A DNA stretch of 34,375 bases from a virus, in IMG/VR virus record IMGVR_UViG_3300031758_009798, positions 1-34,375 of that record. The stretch is one strand, 5' to 3'. The notes beneath the pieces were generated by a model. That model was not told the DNA's origin. It worked only from the letters and a program-made list of their open reading frames with translations, and made no database searches. Numbering within the stretch: position 1 is the stretch's first letter; every line of letters begins with the position of its first letter. The position numbers and the translations under genes are program-made. This document shows positions 14,028 to 23,496 of this stretch, piece after piece.

Positions 14028-15593
14028 ATGCCTTTGACAAACTTAGATGAAGTAAAGCAATATTATCCAAAGGGCTATTCAGCCCCAAATATGAGTGGAA
14101 ACAATGCATTTGAATCTAATCACTTTGTCAACTCAAAAAATCAAGCACATGGAGTCAATACTAATCACGGATGGAAATTACACGCAGATCTTAAGGCGCA
14201 GCTCACGGAAGAAGAAGCTTACGCAAAGTTGGGATTAAAACTCAGGGATCCCTCAGGGGGGATAACGAAAGGCGTTGATGTTGTTGATCAAGAACTTTAC
14301 TTGAATTTTGAGAAAAGAACAAGTGCTCTTGGAGTTAACCTTAGGAATATGAGTGAAAAAGATCGCCAAAAATGGTTGTATAAATTCCTCCTAAACGGAG
14401 GTAGAGAGAATATTGATGATGTAGCAAAATTTGTTGATCCTAATGATACTTTGAGATTAGTTGAACTACTAGGAGAAAATGATATAGGATTTAAAACAAG
14501 CTCAAGCTATGGATCAGGACGGCACTTTACCTTCTATGCTCAATCCATAGAAGAAAGAGATAGGATTATTGGCGCCTTAGAAGGAAGCGATATCGCTGAT
14601 CGTCTCGAGGATCAATATGATCCTAATTATCGCAAAACAATAAGAGAAGGCGTTGAAGAAAAAAATGCCCCCATTTCTCAGAAAACAAGTGGTAGATTCA
14701 CCACAGATTATCTTAATCCACATTACGTTGATGATAGTGGGCGTCCATATTTAGATTTACAGCATGATTCTGAAAGTTTGGAAATAAAAGATCAACCAGG
14801 AAGAACTCCCGCCAATCCAGCACAAGTGGAAGAAAATAAAAAGCTGCTGATCAAAGGCACTCTTGACACAAAGGATATGGAGGCAGTTGAGCAGGTGAAA
14901 AACAATTTTCCAGAAATGGATGAACTCTTACGCGGTAAACCTGGTTACACTACCCCATATTCAACAATTGAAGATCAAATAGCATGGCGACAAGCAAATG
15001 GAGTAATGGGGTATGATGAACATGAATTTATAAAGCCACGTCCTACGGCAACTACCGGCCCAACTCCAGGCTCCGTTCCTTCTCAGCCTACGGTGACTAC
15101 CGGTGAAACTCCAGGCGCAGGTGGGCCACGTCCTACGGCAACTACCGGCCCAACTCCAGGCTCCGTTCCTTCTCAGCCTACGGTGACTACCGGTGAAACT
15201 CCAGGTAGAAAACCAGTTGGCAGACCGGTTACCACTGCAAATACGCCATCGCCACCACCTACAGCAACTCAAGCTAGAGAAACAGCAGAAAAAGTTACTA
15301 AGTCTGGTAACGCAACACCCCCACCAAAAGCAACAATACAGTCTACCGCCCCAACGCCATCAAGACCATCTAGTGGAGCTCCAGTTAAATCCCCAGGCAG
15401 ACTTAGAACTGCAGCCGATGATTTATCTGCTGCGGTCACACAAGGTCCAAATGGTGCTAGAAATCTTAAAATGTTAGGAATAGCTGGAGCTCTTGGAGTT
15501 GCGGGATTTGGAGTGTCTCGTTTTAGAGGCTCTGCTCAAGACGATGAAGAAACTAGAAGAAGATTAGAGATGCAAAGAAGGGGCACAATGTAG
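14028..15593 (+). CDS. Pro/Thr-repeat protein with a possible lyase/HopA1-like N-terminal domain
   Basis: A 521-residue protein, not securely recognised. The N-terminus holds HGWKLHADL (Trp 49, His 52); about 100 residues later IGFKTSSS (Lys 156) and GRHFTFY (165-170). This order (WKxH, FK, K/R-x-FTxY) recalls the fold of phosphothreonine lyases (OspF/SpvC), HopA1-like effectors and the N-terminal part of class III lanthionine synthetases, although the spacer is much longer here. Residues about 336-460 are a disordered Pro/Thr/Gly linker with a perfect duplication. Near the C-terminus a weak hydrophobic helix (MLGIAGALGVAGFGV) is followed by acidic/basic residues. It may be a virion-associated or injected protein. 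It leads a unit with the two four-Cys proteins. Confidence 0.7.
   Translation: MPLTNLDEVKQYYPKGYSAPNMSGNNAFESNHFVNSKNQAHGVNTNHGWKLHADLKAQLTEEEAYAKLGLKLRDPSGGITKGVDVVDQELYLNFEKRTSALGVNLRNMSEKDRQKWLYKFLLNGGRENIDDVAKFVDPNDTLRLVELLGENDIGFKTSSSYGSGRHFTFYAQSIEERDRIIGALEGSDIADRLEDQYDPNYRKTIREGVEEKNAPISQKTSGRFTTDYLNPHYVDDSGRPYLDLQHDSESLEIKDQPGRTPANPAQVEENKKLLIKGTLDTKDMEAVEQVKNNFPEMDELLRGKPGYTTPYSTIEDQIAWRQANGVMGYDEHEFIKPRPTATTGPTPGSVPSQPTVTTGETPGAGGPRPTATTGPTPGSVPSQPTVTTGETPGRKPVGRPVTTANTPSPPPTATQARETAEKVTKSGNATPPPKATIQSTAPTPSRPSSGAPVKSPGRLRTAADDLSAAVTQGPNGARNLKMLGIAGALGVAGFGVSRFRGSAQDDEETRRRLEMQRRGTM
15035..15205 (+). repeat. Perfect 81-bp direct duplication, 90-bp period
   Basis: 15035-15115 and 15125-15205 are identical over 81 bases. 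Each encodes a Pro/Thr unit (PRPTATTGPTPGSVPSQ and on). Exact identity, including third codon positions, points to recent duplication. Confidence 0.92.
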
Positions 15594-15603
15594 TAATATA
15601 TTG

Positions 15604-15612
15604 TTACTATAT
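15604..15612 (+). promoter_or_regulatory. TGTTACTATAT promoter-like motif
   Basis: TG (15602-15603) precedes T and TACTAT, fitting TGnTAnnnT, 27 bases before the ATG at 15640. It is the motif seen at other unit starts. Confidence 0.4.
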
Positions 15613-15639
15613 TTTTATGCAAAAGATCGGAGAATAATA

Positions 15640-15963
15640 ATGTCTATTTATTGGTTAGCAGAATTTTTAGAAGAAATGGATCAAAAGCTTGCTCCAGCAG
15701 AGGCTGAGTATGTAAACGCCATGATAGGTATTGTGGGCAAGTATGGAAAGCTAGCCAATGATGATGGCAATGGCATTTGGGTTGGGTATGTCCCAGGTAT
15801 TGAAAATGATAATCTTCCCATAGGGGTTAAGTGTGGTAATTGCGCATTTTATGAGGGTAATGGCATGTGCAAAATTGTCGCTCAAACTGTCGAAGAGAAC
15901 GGGTATTGCAGACTTGCTGCAATTTGGCAAGGCGCTGTGAATGGCGGTTCCAAGGATGAGTAA
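15640..15963 (+). CDS. Four-Cys, HiPIP-like protein (first paralogue)
   Basis: A 107-residue protein with a helical N-terminus (SIYWLAEFLEEMDQKL) and a C-terminal cluster: CGNCAFYEGNGMC, then KIVAQTVEENGYCRL. The C-x2-C-x8-C-x12-C arrangement with V-x3-G-Y-C resembles the cluster-binding half of high-potential iron-sulfur proteins, which hold one 4Fe-4S cube. Zinc is an alternative ligand. Start at ATG 15640 with GATCGGAG upstream. It overlaps its paralogue by 8 bases. Role unknown. Confidence 0.75.
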   Translation: MSIYWLAEFLEEMDQKLAPAEAEYVNAMIGIVGKYGKLANDDGNGIWVGYVPGIENDNLPIGVKCGNCAFYEGNGMCKIVAQTVEENGYCRLAAIWQGAVNGGSKDE

Positions 15964-16330
15964 TTATTGGCTATCAGAATACTCAAGCGGCGATGATGAG
16001 GAAATGCCGGAAGATGAAATGCCCGAAGAAGAACCTGAGGACGAAGAGGATCCAGATGATCCTGAAGAAAAATTAAATCCTCGTCAAAAAATGATGTATG
16101 ATCATTATGAACATTTGGTAGAAATGTTTGGTAAATTTGATCAAACAGCCAAAGCAAATGGTGCGCACTATGCTCCTGCTAAATTAAATCCTTTTATTAA
16201 AGAAGGTATGATTTGTTCTAACTGTGTGTTCTTTATGGGCGGACAGGGATGCGAAATTGTAGCTGGAAAAATAGAACCTAACGCTATATGTAAGTTATGG
16301 ATTATTCCTGAAGATCTTATTGTAAAATAA
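15956..16330 (+). CDS. Four-Cys, HiPIP-like protein with acidic N-terminus (second paralogue)
   Basis: A 124-residue protein. It starts SNYWLSEYSSGDDEE, like its neighbour, then has a very acidic stretch to about residue 40. A conserved-looking middle (PRQKMMYDHYEHLVEMFGKF, then ANGAHYAP) leads to CSNCVFFMGGQGC and EIVAGKIEPNAICKLW. The last segment fits the HiPIP spacing with the final aromatic but has Ala-Ile where Gly-Tyr is usual. Similar proteins occur in other environmental phages. The start at 15956 (AAGG just upstream) is preferred over an in-frame start at 15941. Confidence 0.8.
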   Translation: MSNYWLSEYSSGDDEEMPEDEMPEEEPEDEEDPDDPEEKLNPRQKMMYDHYEHLVEMFGKFDQTAKANGAHYAPAKLNPFIKEGMICSNCVFFMGGQGCEIVAGKIEPNAICKLWIIPEDLIVK

Positions 16331-16332
16331 AA

Positions 16333-16521
16333 TCAATCAGAGTCATCCATTTCCTTTTTAATAACAGCGCCAAATAAAACTATAATTAAAGTAGCTACGC
16401 TAATCTTTATACCCCAAGATTGAACATCTCCAGACAAAGTGATGAGAACTAGTATTGTTCCAGCTATTGTCCAAGCTTGTTCGTAAAGTGCAGCTATTAA
16501 TTTCTTTAAAAATTTCTTCAT
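16333..16521 (-). CDS. Small two-helix membrane protein
   Basis: 62 residues with two probable transmembrane helices (AWTIAGTILVLITL and VATLIIVLFGAVI), a basic N-terminus (KKFLKKL) and an acidic end. A strong AGGGAGA site precedes it on the minus strand, 16 bases after the lectin-protein stop, so the two are co-transcribed. It could be a holin-like pore or an accessory to the surface protein. Its 3' end nearly abuts the convergent gene ending at 16330, with no terminator between. Confidence 0.7.
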   Translation of the reverse strand: MKKFLKKLIAALYEQAWTIAGTILVLITLSGDVQSWGIKISVATLIIVLFGAVIKKEMDDSD

Positions 16522-16537
16522 TATATCTCCCTGTTTA

Positions 16538-18976
16538 TTATCTTCTTCTTGAAGCTCCAGCTACTGGAGCAACTGCTATGACTGCACCAGCAGCTATAAC
16601 GGCTCTTCTTTGTCCTACGTTTATATTTGAACCTAGTGGGACATAAGTGTTTAGACTTCCTGAACCAAATATATTTATTTCTTCTTCAAATGAAGAACGG
16701 ACTTCAGTTGGAGCATCTTGCACCGCAGCAATAATTTCCAAAGCTTGCTCTTCTGTTATTTCTTCTATGGGGATCTCAGCAAAAATTTCTGCTGCCTGTT
16801 CTCCATCGATAGATGATAGTACCTCTGCGCTGGTCGCAATCTCAGTTGCTTGCTCCTCTGTTATTCCATTTTCTATAATTGCATCGACAGCTTCTTGGAC
16901 TTGCTCATCAGTAACTGTGTCACTACTTAACGCGTCAACTAGATTTTCGAATTGTTCGTCACTTAATGGTTGATCCAAAACGGCATCAATGACTGCAGTA
17001 AATTCTTCATCACTCAGTGGTTCTTCGAACACGGTATCCAAGACTTCAGCAAAGGCTTCGTCACTTAGTTCTTCTGCGAATACTTGATCAATAACTTCGG
17101 TGAATTGTTCTTCCGAAAGGTCTCCTGATAATAATTCTGTAGCAGCTGCAACTAATTCTTCTTCACTGTCAGCTGAAGTTAGTATTTCGTCTACGGCATT
17201 AGCAAATTCTTCTTCAGTTAAATCACCAGATAAAATTTCATCTACTTGATTTTGTATGTCTTCTGGAACTGTTTCTTCAGGTTGGGTATCTTCTGGTGTG
17301 TTAGGCTCTGGTTCTACTATTTCTGGTTCAGTTGTTGGTGGATCAGTGTCTGGTGGTATAACGACTGGAGGAGTTGTTTCTGGTTCAGTCACTGGTGGTT
17401 CAACTATTTCTGGTTCAGTTGTTGTAGTTGTTTCCGGTTCTGTTGTTGGTGGTTCTGTTGTTGTAGGTCCAGTCGTTGTGGGCACTGTTGGCATGGAAAT
17501 TAAAACTTCAGCAACAGATGCTGTCTGTGAGTACACGCCAAACGTGTCATTGTCTGCTCTTACTGAGATCGTGTATTCAACATCAAGTCCACCAGTAGAT
17601 TGAAATAATGAATAATTTAAAATAATTGAAGTATTTAATGCAGTCTGATCGCCCACATTACCAGTAGCAACACCCCAACCAGAAGTGCCATTACTCCAAG
17701 AAACTGCATATCTTTCAGGGGACACTCCAACATTATCATCTGCTGCCTCCCAGCTTATGAGTAAGCCATCTTCGGTGAGCAAGGTGGTTAGATTGGCGGG
17801 CTGCCCAAGAAACTTTGGTAGTGTAGTGGTTGTGGTAGTAGTTGTGGTGGGCGTTGATGTTCCAAATATCTTAATATTAAATCCACACCATTCGCTATTC
17901 CAGTTGCTCATGGTTACTCCATTGCTAGTGCCGCCAATGTAAGAAGGGTAGTTATTAACATCATACGGTTCCAGCCATGCGCTTTGCCCAGGTTCAATGA
18001 GTCCGGCAAAAACTGCTGCAGCGCCAAAGTTTGAGTCATCTGTAAACGGTCCACTTCCCCATCCACCACCATTTATTGTACCCGTTACATAAATGGGTGA
18101 ATATGGCCCACAACCTCCACCACTATAACTTCCCTGAGGAATGGTTGTGGTTGTAGTAGTTGTAGTTGGAGTAGGCGCTGAATATGTAGCAGTGACCGAA
18201 AGCCATTTACCGGTGCCTGGACATGGATCACCAAAAACGCTATTGTTCGCACCAATAACTAGAGTATTTTGTCCAAGAAATTGTGCCTGCTGTTCACCAC
18301 TTAACGTTGCATGGCAACTTTGATTTACTGCATAGTTTTCATTTTCGCCAGTTGGAGTTCCATAGGACATAAATGTTATGCCAGTAAACACTGATCCTTC
18401 TGGCGCCTCTAGTGTTAATATTTGGTTTTCCCAAACTTTTGCGAACATAGAAAGTTCAGTTGTTGTTGCTATGAGTGATGCATTTTTAATTACTGGCCCA
18501 TAGCATCCAGCCCAAAAAAGAGAGTCTACGCCAGAAAAAGTAACAGTAACCAGTTCATTTTGTTCTGTTGTTGTTATTTGTAGAGTAGAAGCTTGAATCA
18601 CTCCGGCGGTTAATACTCCGGTAGTATCTGACTCATTGGAGTCAGACAGGGTGGCACTGTATGTTCCACCCCATTCACTACTAGCAAGAAATGATAGTTC
18701 TAAATTGGATGGAGAAGGAACAATAACCTGTTGTGTTACAGAGTTTTGGACATAACTAAATGTTAATTGAGAAGCCGCCCAAAGCCCTAAGCTTGGAGAG
18801 CCACCAGAACATCCTGCTCCGCCGTTGGCTCCGGTCCACCCCCCACCATTTGCTGAAAAATTTCCATTAATTAAAATGTTTTCCGATGTCGCCCTAACAT
18901 TCATTGGTGCAAAGAATCCAACAATAGCAATACAAACTGTTGATAATCTAAGTAAATTGCCAATAAAATTCCGCAT
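16538..18976 (-). CDS. Secreted multidomain surface protein with SUEL-lectin, LCCL and FN3-like domains
   Basis: An 812-residue protein. Residues 1-29 are a signal peptide. About 32-170 is a beta-sandwich (INGNFSANGGGW start, as in carbohydrate-binding modules). About 176-266 matches the galactose-binding SUEL lectin pattern (ITFMSYGTPTG, Cys 221, SVFGDPCPGTGKWLSV). A Thr8 linker follows. About 283-372 matches LCCL (GPFTDDSNFGAAAVFAGLI, YIGGTSNGVTMSNW). A second Thr9 linker leads to an FN3-like domain (about 388-492), then a Thr/Pro/Glu stalk (about 493-570). About ten acidic helical repeats of 16-18 residues (LSDEEFTAVIDAVLDQP type, about 571-755) are followed by a C-terminal hydrophobic tail ending SRRR. 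This is bacterial surface-protein architecture, probably captured from an actinobacterial host. It is on the opposite strand to the flanking virion genes and has its own promoter motif. Confidence 0.85.
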   Translation of the reverse strand: MRNFIGNLLRLSTVCIAIVGFFAPMNVRATSENILINGNFSANGGGWTGANGGAGCSGGSPSLGLWAASQLTFSYVQNSVTQQVIVPSPSNLELSFLASSEWGGTYSATLSDSNESDTTGVLTAGVIQASTLQITTTEQNELVTVTFSGVDSLFWAGCYGPVIKNASLIATTTELSMFAKVWENQILTLEAPEGSVFTGITFMSYGTPTGENENYAVNQSCHATLSGEQQAQFLGQNTLVIGANNSVFGDPCPGTGKWLSVTATYSAPTPTTTTTTTTIPQGSYSGGGCGPYSPIYVTGTINGGGWGSGPFTDDSNFGAAAVFAGLIEPGQSAWLEPYDVNNYPSYIGGTSNGVTMSNWNSEWCGFNIKIFGTSTPTTTTTTTTTLPKFLGQPANLTTLLTEDGLLISWEAADDNVGVSPERYAVSWSNGTSGWGVATGNVGDQTALNTSIILNYSLFQSTGGLDVEYTISVRADNDTFGVYSQTASVAEVLISMPTVPTTTGPTTTEPPTTEPETTTTTEPEIVEPPVTEPETTPPVVIPPDTDPPTTEPEIVEPEPNTPEDTQPEETVPEDIQNQVDEILSGDLTEEEFANAVDEILTSADSEEELVAAATELLSGDLSEEQFTEVIDQVFAEELSDEAFAEVLDTVFEEPLSDEEFTAVIDAVLDQPLSDEQFENLVDALSSDTVTDEQVQEAVDAIIENGITEEQATEIATSAEVLSSIDGEQAAEIFAEIPIEEITEEQALEIIAAVQDAPTEVRSSFEEEINIFGSGSLNTYVPLGSNINVGQRRAVIAAGAVIAVAPVAGASRRR

Positions 18977-18998
18977 ATAAGACTCCCATCCACTATTA

Positions 18999-19007
18999 AA
19001 ATAGTAA
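18999..19007 (-). promoter_or_regulatory. TTACTATTT promoter-like motif, minus strand
   Basis: TTACTATTT lies 22 bases before the ATG of the surface-protein gene, with GGGAG between as ribosome site. It is divergent from the copy at 19062. Confidence 0.4.
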
Positions 19008-19061
19008 GACTTAACTACTTAAATCAAATCAGCTTTAACTAGCGCAAACATAAAAAATATG

Positions 19062-19070
19062 TTACTATTG
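19062..19070 (+). promoter_or_regulatory. TGTTACTATTG promoter-like motif for the fibre gene
   Basis: TG (19060-19061) then T-TACTAT. It is preceded by an inverted repeat AACATA-AAAAA-TATGTT, and AGAGG lies before the ATG at 19114. A second TATAAA-like box is at 19074-19079. Confidence 0.4.
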
Positions 19071-19113
19071 TTGTATAAAGCGCTTACTTTATCTATGTTT
19101 ATAGAGGTTTTTA

Positions 19114-22100
19114 ATGGCCAATACTCTTGTTCTAAAAAATTCAGGTACCTCTACGTCCGTACCCTCCAGTTTAACTCATGGTGAAATAGCAATAAACTAT
19201 AACGATGGAAAAATATTTTATAAAAACGCTTCCAATACTATAGTTACTGCAAAATTAATTACTGGAATTACTGGAACAACAGATCAGATTACTGTTACTG
19301 AAACCTCTGGTTCTTTTGCGATTAGTTTACCTTCGACAGTTAAATTAACTACTTTATTTATTGATAATATAGAAGTAGATACAACTGGTGCAACTAATGG
19401 TCAAGCATTAGTTTATAATGGTACAAAATTTGCACCGGCAACAGCAACTGGCCCTCAGGGAGCACAAGGAGCACAAGGGGCTCAGGGTCCACAAGGCTCC
19501 GCTGGGGCACAGGGTCCCCAGGGGGACGCTGGTCCACAGGGCGCTACAGGTGCCCAGGGGGCAACTGGCCCACAAGGAGATGTGGGCCCCCAAGGCGCTA
19601 CAGGTGCCCAAGGCGCTACAGGTGCACAGGGACCACAGGGTGACACCGGCCCTCAGGGAGCTCAAGGTGCTCAAGGCCCCCAGGGTGCTAGTGGTGTAGC
19701 TGGAGCATTGAATGATTTATCTGATGCTGTTATTACGTCTCCTGAAGAGTTCCAAGGTCTTTCTTATAATGGCTCATCATGGGTAAACAGTCATCAGCCG
19801 TTGGTGTCATATGTCCGTAACGCAGAATCCACAACCATTACGACCGGTACTTGCGTTTATCTATTTGGCGCCACAGGAGACCATGCCACAGTAAAAAGGG
19901 CTGATAACAACAGTGATACTACTTCGGCAAAAACTGTTGGTATAGCCGGTGCTAACATTACCGCTGGCAACAACGGACCTGTTATTACCCGTGGCTATGT
20001 TGATGGTATTGATCTTTCTGTTGGATATACGGCTGGCGATATCTTGTGGTTGGGAGAAAATGGGGCATTTACTACTACTAAACCCAGCGCCCCTGACCAT
20101 TTAGTTTTTATTGGTGTTGTTGTTCGAGCTACTAACAACGGTATTATCTACGTTGCTACTCAAAACGGTTACGAACTTGATGAACTTCATGACGTAAGTT
20201 TGCCTTCACCTAACTCTGGGGAGTTTCTTAAGTACAACGGATCACTGTGGGTTGCTGATGCTATTGATCTTGGAACCGATACAACCGGAAATTATATGGT
20301 TGATGTATCTGCTGGCACGGGAGTGTCAATAACGCATACGCCATCGGAAGGCAGCACTGCTACAATAGGTATTGGTCAAGCAGTAGGTACGACCGACAAT
20401 CCAACTTTTGCTGGAGTCACAGCTGATGCCATTAGAATAGGTGTTACAGCATCTAATGAAATAGATACTTCGACTGGTAACTTAACAATTGATTCCGCCG
20501 GTGGCACAACAACAATTGATGATAATTTAATTGTATCAGGTGATCTCACAGTATCAGGCACAACAACCACAATCAACAGCGAAACAATTAATTTAGCTGA
20601 TAATATAATTACCCTTAACAGTAACTTTTCTACTGGCTCACCAACAGAAAATTCTGGCATTGCGGTGTTGCGTGGATCATCTCCAACAGTTTCAATGCGT
20701 TGGAATGAAAGTCTAGACAGGTGGGAATATACTGAAGATGGCACAAACTTTGTTCAATTAGACGGAACTGGACCCCAGGGTGCTCAGGGTGCAACTGGCC
20801 CACAGGGCGATGTTGGTCCCCAAGGGTCAACTGGGGCAACTGGTTCGCAGGGTCCACAGGGAGCAATTGGAGCTACTGGCCCACAGGGTTCCCAGGGATC
20901 CACGGGATCTCAAGGTCCGCAAGGTGATACTGGTCCACAGGGAGCAACTGGAGCCCAAGGTGCTACCGGTGCCCAAGGGTCACAAGGAGATATTGGCCCC
21001 CAGGGCCCACAAGGCGCGCAAGGAGCTCAAGGGGCAACTGGTCCTCAAGGTCCCCAAGGTGATGTTGGCCCACAAGGAGCTACAGGAGCTCAGGGTTCAA
21101 CGGGTCCACAAGGAGACATAGGACCCCAAGGAGCTCAAGGACCAATAGGTCCTCAAGGTTCTCAGGGAGCTACTGGAGCGCAAGGTCCGCAGGGTGCAAC
21201 TGGCGCCCAAGGTGCAGTTGGCCCACAAGGTGACACTGGCGCCCAAGGCGCAACAGGTCCCCAGGGTTCCCAGGGAGACACTGGCCCCCAAGGTGCAACC
21301 GGTCCACAAGGAGCCACTGGCGCAACTGGATCACAAGGTTCCACAGGCGCCCAAGGAGCTCAAGGAGCCCAAGGCGCTGCCGGATTATCTTCCAGCTTCT
21401 ACAACTATACTGCAAAAACTGGAACGACAAGTGGCAATCCTGGTTCTGGATATTTAATTTGGAATAATAATAGTCAAACAAGCGCAACACAAATAAATGT
21501 TAGTCATTTAGACAACTTGTCAAATGACGTTGATGTGTTCCTTTCTGTTATTAAATCTGGCGACACAATAATAATTCAGTCTGTTTCTGATTCAGATGAT
21601 TATCAAAAATGGACAGTGTCTTCAACTATTACTGTTAATCCAAATAGTTATGTAGAAATACCAGTAAGTTTAATTACTTCTGGGGGAGACGGCACCACTG
21701 GTTTTGCAAATGATGCGGGGTTATTATTCATATTTTCCAGTATTGGCCCTCAAGGTGCTCAGGGAGCACAAGGCGCAACCGGAGCGCAAGGCGCTACTGG
21801 CTCTACTGGTCCTCAAGGCCCTCAAGGTGACGTTGGTCCCCAAGGGGCTACCGGAGCACAGGGTTCCACCGGGGCACAGGGTGCCACTGGAGCACAAGGG
21901 GATACTGGTCCCCAGGGAGCAACTGGCCCCCAGGGATCAACTGGCCCTCAGGGTGATATAGGCCCACAGGGAGCAACTGGCCCCCAGGGAGCAACCGGCC
22001 CACAAGGGGCAACTGGCCCGCAGGGAGCTCAGGGTGATACCGGTCCACAAGGAGCCACCGGCCCTCAAGGTGACACAGGTCCACAAGGAGCCGCCGGCCC

Positions 22101-23298
22101 TCAAGGTGCAACCGGCCCTCAGGGCGACATTGGTCCACAGGGGTCTACCGGCGCCCAAGGTGCAACCGGCGCCCAAGGTGCAACTGGCCCACAGGGAGCT
22201 ACCGGTCCACAAGGAGATGTTGGTCCCCAAGGTGCTACAGGAGCTACTGGACCACAAGGAGATATGGGTCCTCAGGGTGCTACAGGAGCCACCGGTGCCC
22301 AAGGCCCCCAAGGTGCAACCGGCCCACAAGGAGCAACTGGCCCACAAGGAGCAACTGGAGCTCAGGGTGCAGAGGGTCCTCAAGGCTCCCAAGGCGCCCA
22401 AGGCGCCGAGGGACCTCAGGGCGCTCAAGGTGCAACAGGCCCAGTTGCAGGCTCCGCTAATCAAGTCGTATACAAAGACGGGACAAATGCTGCCGCAGGC
22501 AGTGCAAACCTCACATTTGACGGAACTCGCTTAACTGCTGCAGCATTAACAGTAGATACAAATACACTATATGTTGATGCAACAAATAATCGTGTTGGCG
22601 TAAATACAGCATCTCCAGCGACAGCTTTTGATGTTATTGGCACTGCGACCATTCGTACGGCAGCCACACAGGATGGCGTTGCACTTGCGGGTCGCGCTGG
22701 TGGTACGAGTACGTATGAAGTTACGCTAACTCCCACAACACTAACTGCAGATAGAACACTAACTCTTCCAAATGCTTCTGGAACTGTAGCAACTACAGCA
22801 AATTTGGGGCTTGTATATATATCTAGCGGAACATTTTCTGGCGCTACACAAGTAAATTTGCAGTCTGTTTTTTCTGCTACTTACGAAAACTATCGACTAG
22901 TTTTAACTAACTTACAGGCAGCTAGCACAGACTTCTACCTATTCCTCATAAACATGCTATCAAGCAGCACTGCAGCTACAACAAGTTACTATTATGCAAT
23001 GCAAGGGTTGACTTTCGGTGGAACTACTGATAATTACACTGGACAGAACTCTTCACTTGGGGTTTGCGGCGCAATATCCAACTCCGACATTCACATAGTC
23101 ATGGATATTTCTCGTCCGAATGTTGCCGATAGGACAATAATTTCAGCACATTGCGCATCAGCGTGGGGTAATTATACAGCGACTGTGCAGCATACAACGG
23201 CAAGTGCGTATGATGGAATACAATTAAATAATTTTAGACTTGGTTCTAGCTCAGTCAATCTATCTGGAACCTGGAAACTTTATGGGTACACAAATTAA
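19114..23298 (+). CDS. Collagen-like phage tail fibre
   Basis: A 1394-residue fibre. Residues 1-50 ([20 protein letters not shown], then [15 protein letters not shown]) match the N-terminal unit of many phage tail fibres. There are three Gly-X-Y blocks, at residues about 113-196, 553-758 and 878-1112, built from [15 protein letters not shown] and GSQ triplets. Between them are beta-structured units ([49 protein letters not shown]) typical of marine and freshwater fibres. The C-terminal region (about 1113-1394) ends WKLYGYTN and is the likely receptor-binding or trimerisation part. Pro is almost always at X and Gln or Thr at Y. Repeats vary in synonymous codons, which limits recombination. It should form a trimer. 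The next genes encode adhesin-like proteins and then oxygenases. Confidence 0.93.
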   Translation: MANTLVLKNSGTSTSVPSSLTHGEIAINYNDGKIFYKNASNTIVTAKLITGITGTTDQITVTETSGSFAISLPSTVKLTTLFIDNIEVDTTGATNGQALVYNGTKFAPATATGPQGAQGAQGAQGPQGSAGAQGPQGDAGPQGATGAQGATGPQGDVGPQGATGAQGATGAQGPQGDTGPQGAQGAQGPQGASGVAGALNDLSDAVITSPEEFQGLSYNGSSWVNSHQPLVSYVRNAESTTITTGTCVYLFGATGDHATVKRADNNSDTTSAKTVGIAGANITAGNNGPVITRGYVDGIDLSVGYTAGDILWLGENGAFTTTKPSAPDHLVFIGVVVRATNNGIIYVATQNGYELDELHDVSLPSPNSGEFLKYNGSLWVADAIDLGTDTTGNYMVDVSAGTGVSITHTPSEGSTATIGIGQAVGTTDNPTFAGVTADAIRIGVTASNEIDTSTGNLTIDSAGGTTTIDDNLIVSGDLTVSGTTTTINSETINLADNIITLNSNFSTGSPTENSGIAVLRGSSPTVSMRWNESLDRWEYTEDGTNFVQLDGTGPQGAQGATGPQGDVGPQGSTGATGSQGPQGAIGATGPQGSQGSTGSQGPQGDTGPQGATGAQGATGAQGSQGDIGPQGPQGAQGAQGATGPQGPQGDVGPQGATGAQGSTGPQGDIGPQGAQGPIGPQGSQGATGAQGPQGATGAQGAVGPQGDTGAQGATGPQGSQGDTGPQGATGPQGATGATGSQGSTGAQGAQGAQGAAGLSSSFYNYTAKTGTTSGNPGSGYLIWNNNSQTSATQINVSHLDNLSNDVDVFLSVIKSGDTIIIQSVSDSDDYQKWTVSSTITVNPNSYVEIPVSLITSGGDGTTGFANDAGLLFIFSSIGPQGAQGAQGATGAQGATGSTGPQGPQGDVGPQGATGAQGSTGAQGATGAQGDTGPQGATGPQGSTGPQGDIGPQGATGPQGATGPQGATGPQGAQGDTGPQGATGPQGDTGPQGAAGPQGATGPQGDIGPQGSTGAQGATGAQGATGPQGATGPQGDVGPQGATGATGPQGDMGPQGATGATGAQGPQGATGPQGATGPQGATGAQGAEGPQGSQGAQGAEGPQGAQGATGPVAGSANQVVYKDGTNAAAGSANLTFDGTRLTAAALTVDTNTLYVDATNNRVGVNTASPATAFDVIGTATIRTAATQDGVALAGRAGGTSTYEVTLTPTTLTADRTLTLPNASGTVATTANLGLVYISSGTFSGATQVNLQSVFSATYENYRLVLTNLQAASTDFYLFLINMLSSSTAATTSYYYAMQGLTFGGTTDNYTGQNSSLGVCGAISNSDIHIVMDISRPNVADRTIISAHCASAWGNYTATVQHTTASAYDGIQLNNFRLGSSSVNLSGTWKLYGYTN
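19450..19704 (+). repeat. Collagen-like block 1
   Basis: About 28 Gly-X-Y triplets in the fibre gene, mainly GPQ, GAQ, GAT. The same 9-18 base units recur with synonymous changes. Confidence 0.9.
20770..21388 (+). repeat. Collagen-like block 2
   Basis: About 68 uninterrupted Gly-X-Y triplets. GPQGAT and GAQGAT dominate, with GDT/GDV/GDI at intervals. Confidence 0.9.
21745..22446 (+). repeat. Collagen-like block 3
   Basis: About 78 Gly-X-Y triplets, the longest block, ending GAQGATGP before the C-terminal domain. Near the end GAE triplets replace GAT. Confidence 0.9.
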
Positions 23299-23310
23299 TA
23301 GGAGACAACA

Positions 23311-23496
23311 ATGCCAAGAGTAAGATATGTCTATGATGGCACAAATCAAACTGAAACAACAGGTAATTTTAGTGCCGGAGAAGAAACAGCGCAAGATGCA
23401 CAAGACGCTACTAATGAATCAACTTATAAAACTAATTCAAAAGCGGTTAGTCGCGATATAGCTGACAATCGTAGATTTATTATGGAGGTAATTTAA
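23311..23496 (+). CDS. Small hypothetical protein, virion-associated by context
   Basis: 61 residues, polar (RVRYVYDGTNQTETTGNFSA, then AQDAQDATNES). AGGAG precedes it. It ends at a TAATG overlap with the next gene, between fibre and adhesin genes. Not recognised. Confidence 0.7.
   Translation: MPRVRYVYDGTNQTETTGNFSAGEETAQDAQDATNESTYKTNSKAVSRDIADNRRFIMEVI

Noticed and set aside
15035-15205. Possible CRISPR-like direct repeats
   Set aside because: Only two copies, 81 bases long with a 9-base spacer, in frame within a protein gene. No CRISPR array is present in the window despite the Cas4-like nuclease.
14961-15272. Minus-strand Trp/Ser/Arg-rich open frame
   Set aside because: Antisense of the duplicated Pro/Thr linker. 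The repeats in this frame simply mirror the 81-bp duplication.
17246-17603. Plus-strand open frames rich in Ser/Gly/Val or Trp/Cys/Phe
   Set aside because: They are shadows of the Thr/Pro/Glu-rich stalk and helical repeats of the minus-strand surface protein.
19408-22534. Many long open frames in other frames and on the minus strand across the fibre gene
   Set aside because: They arise from the periodic Gly-X-Y codons and have low-complexity sequence with no ribosome sites. The real frame is the 1394-residue fibre.
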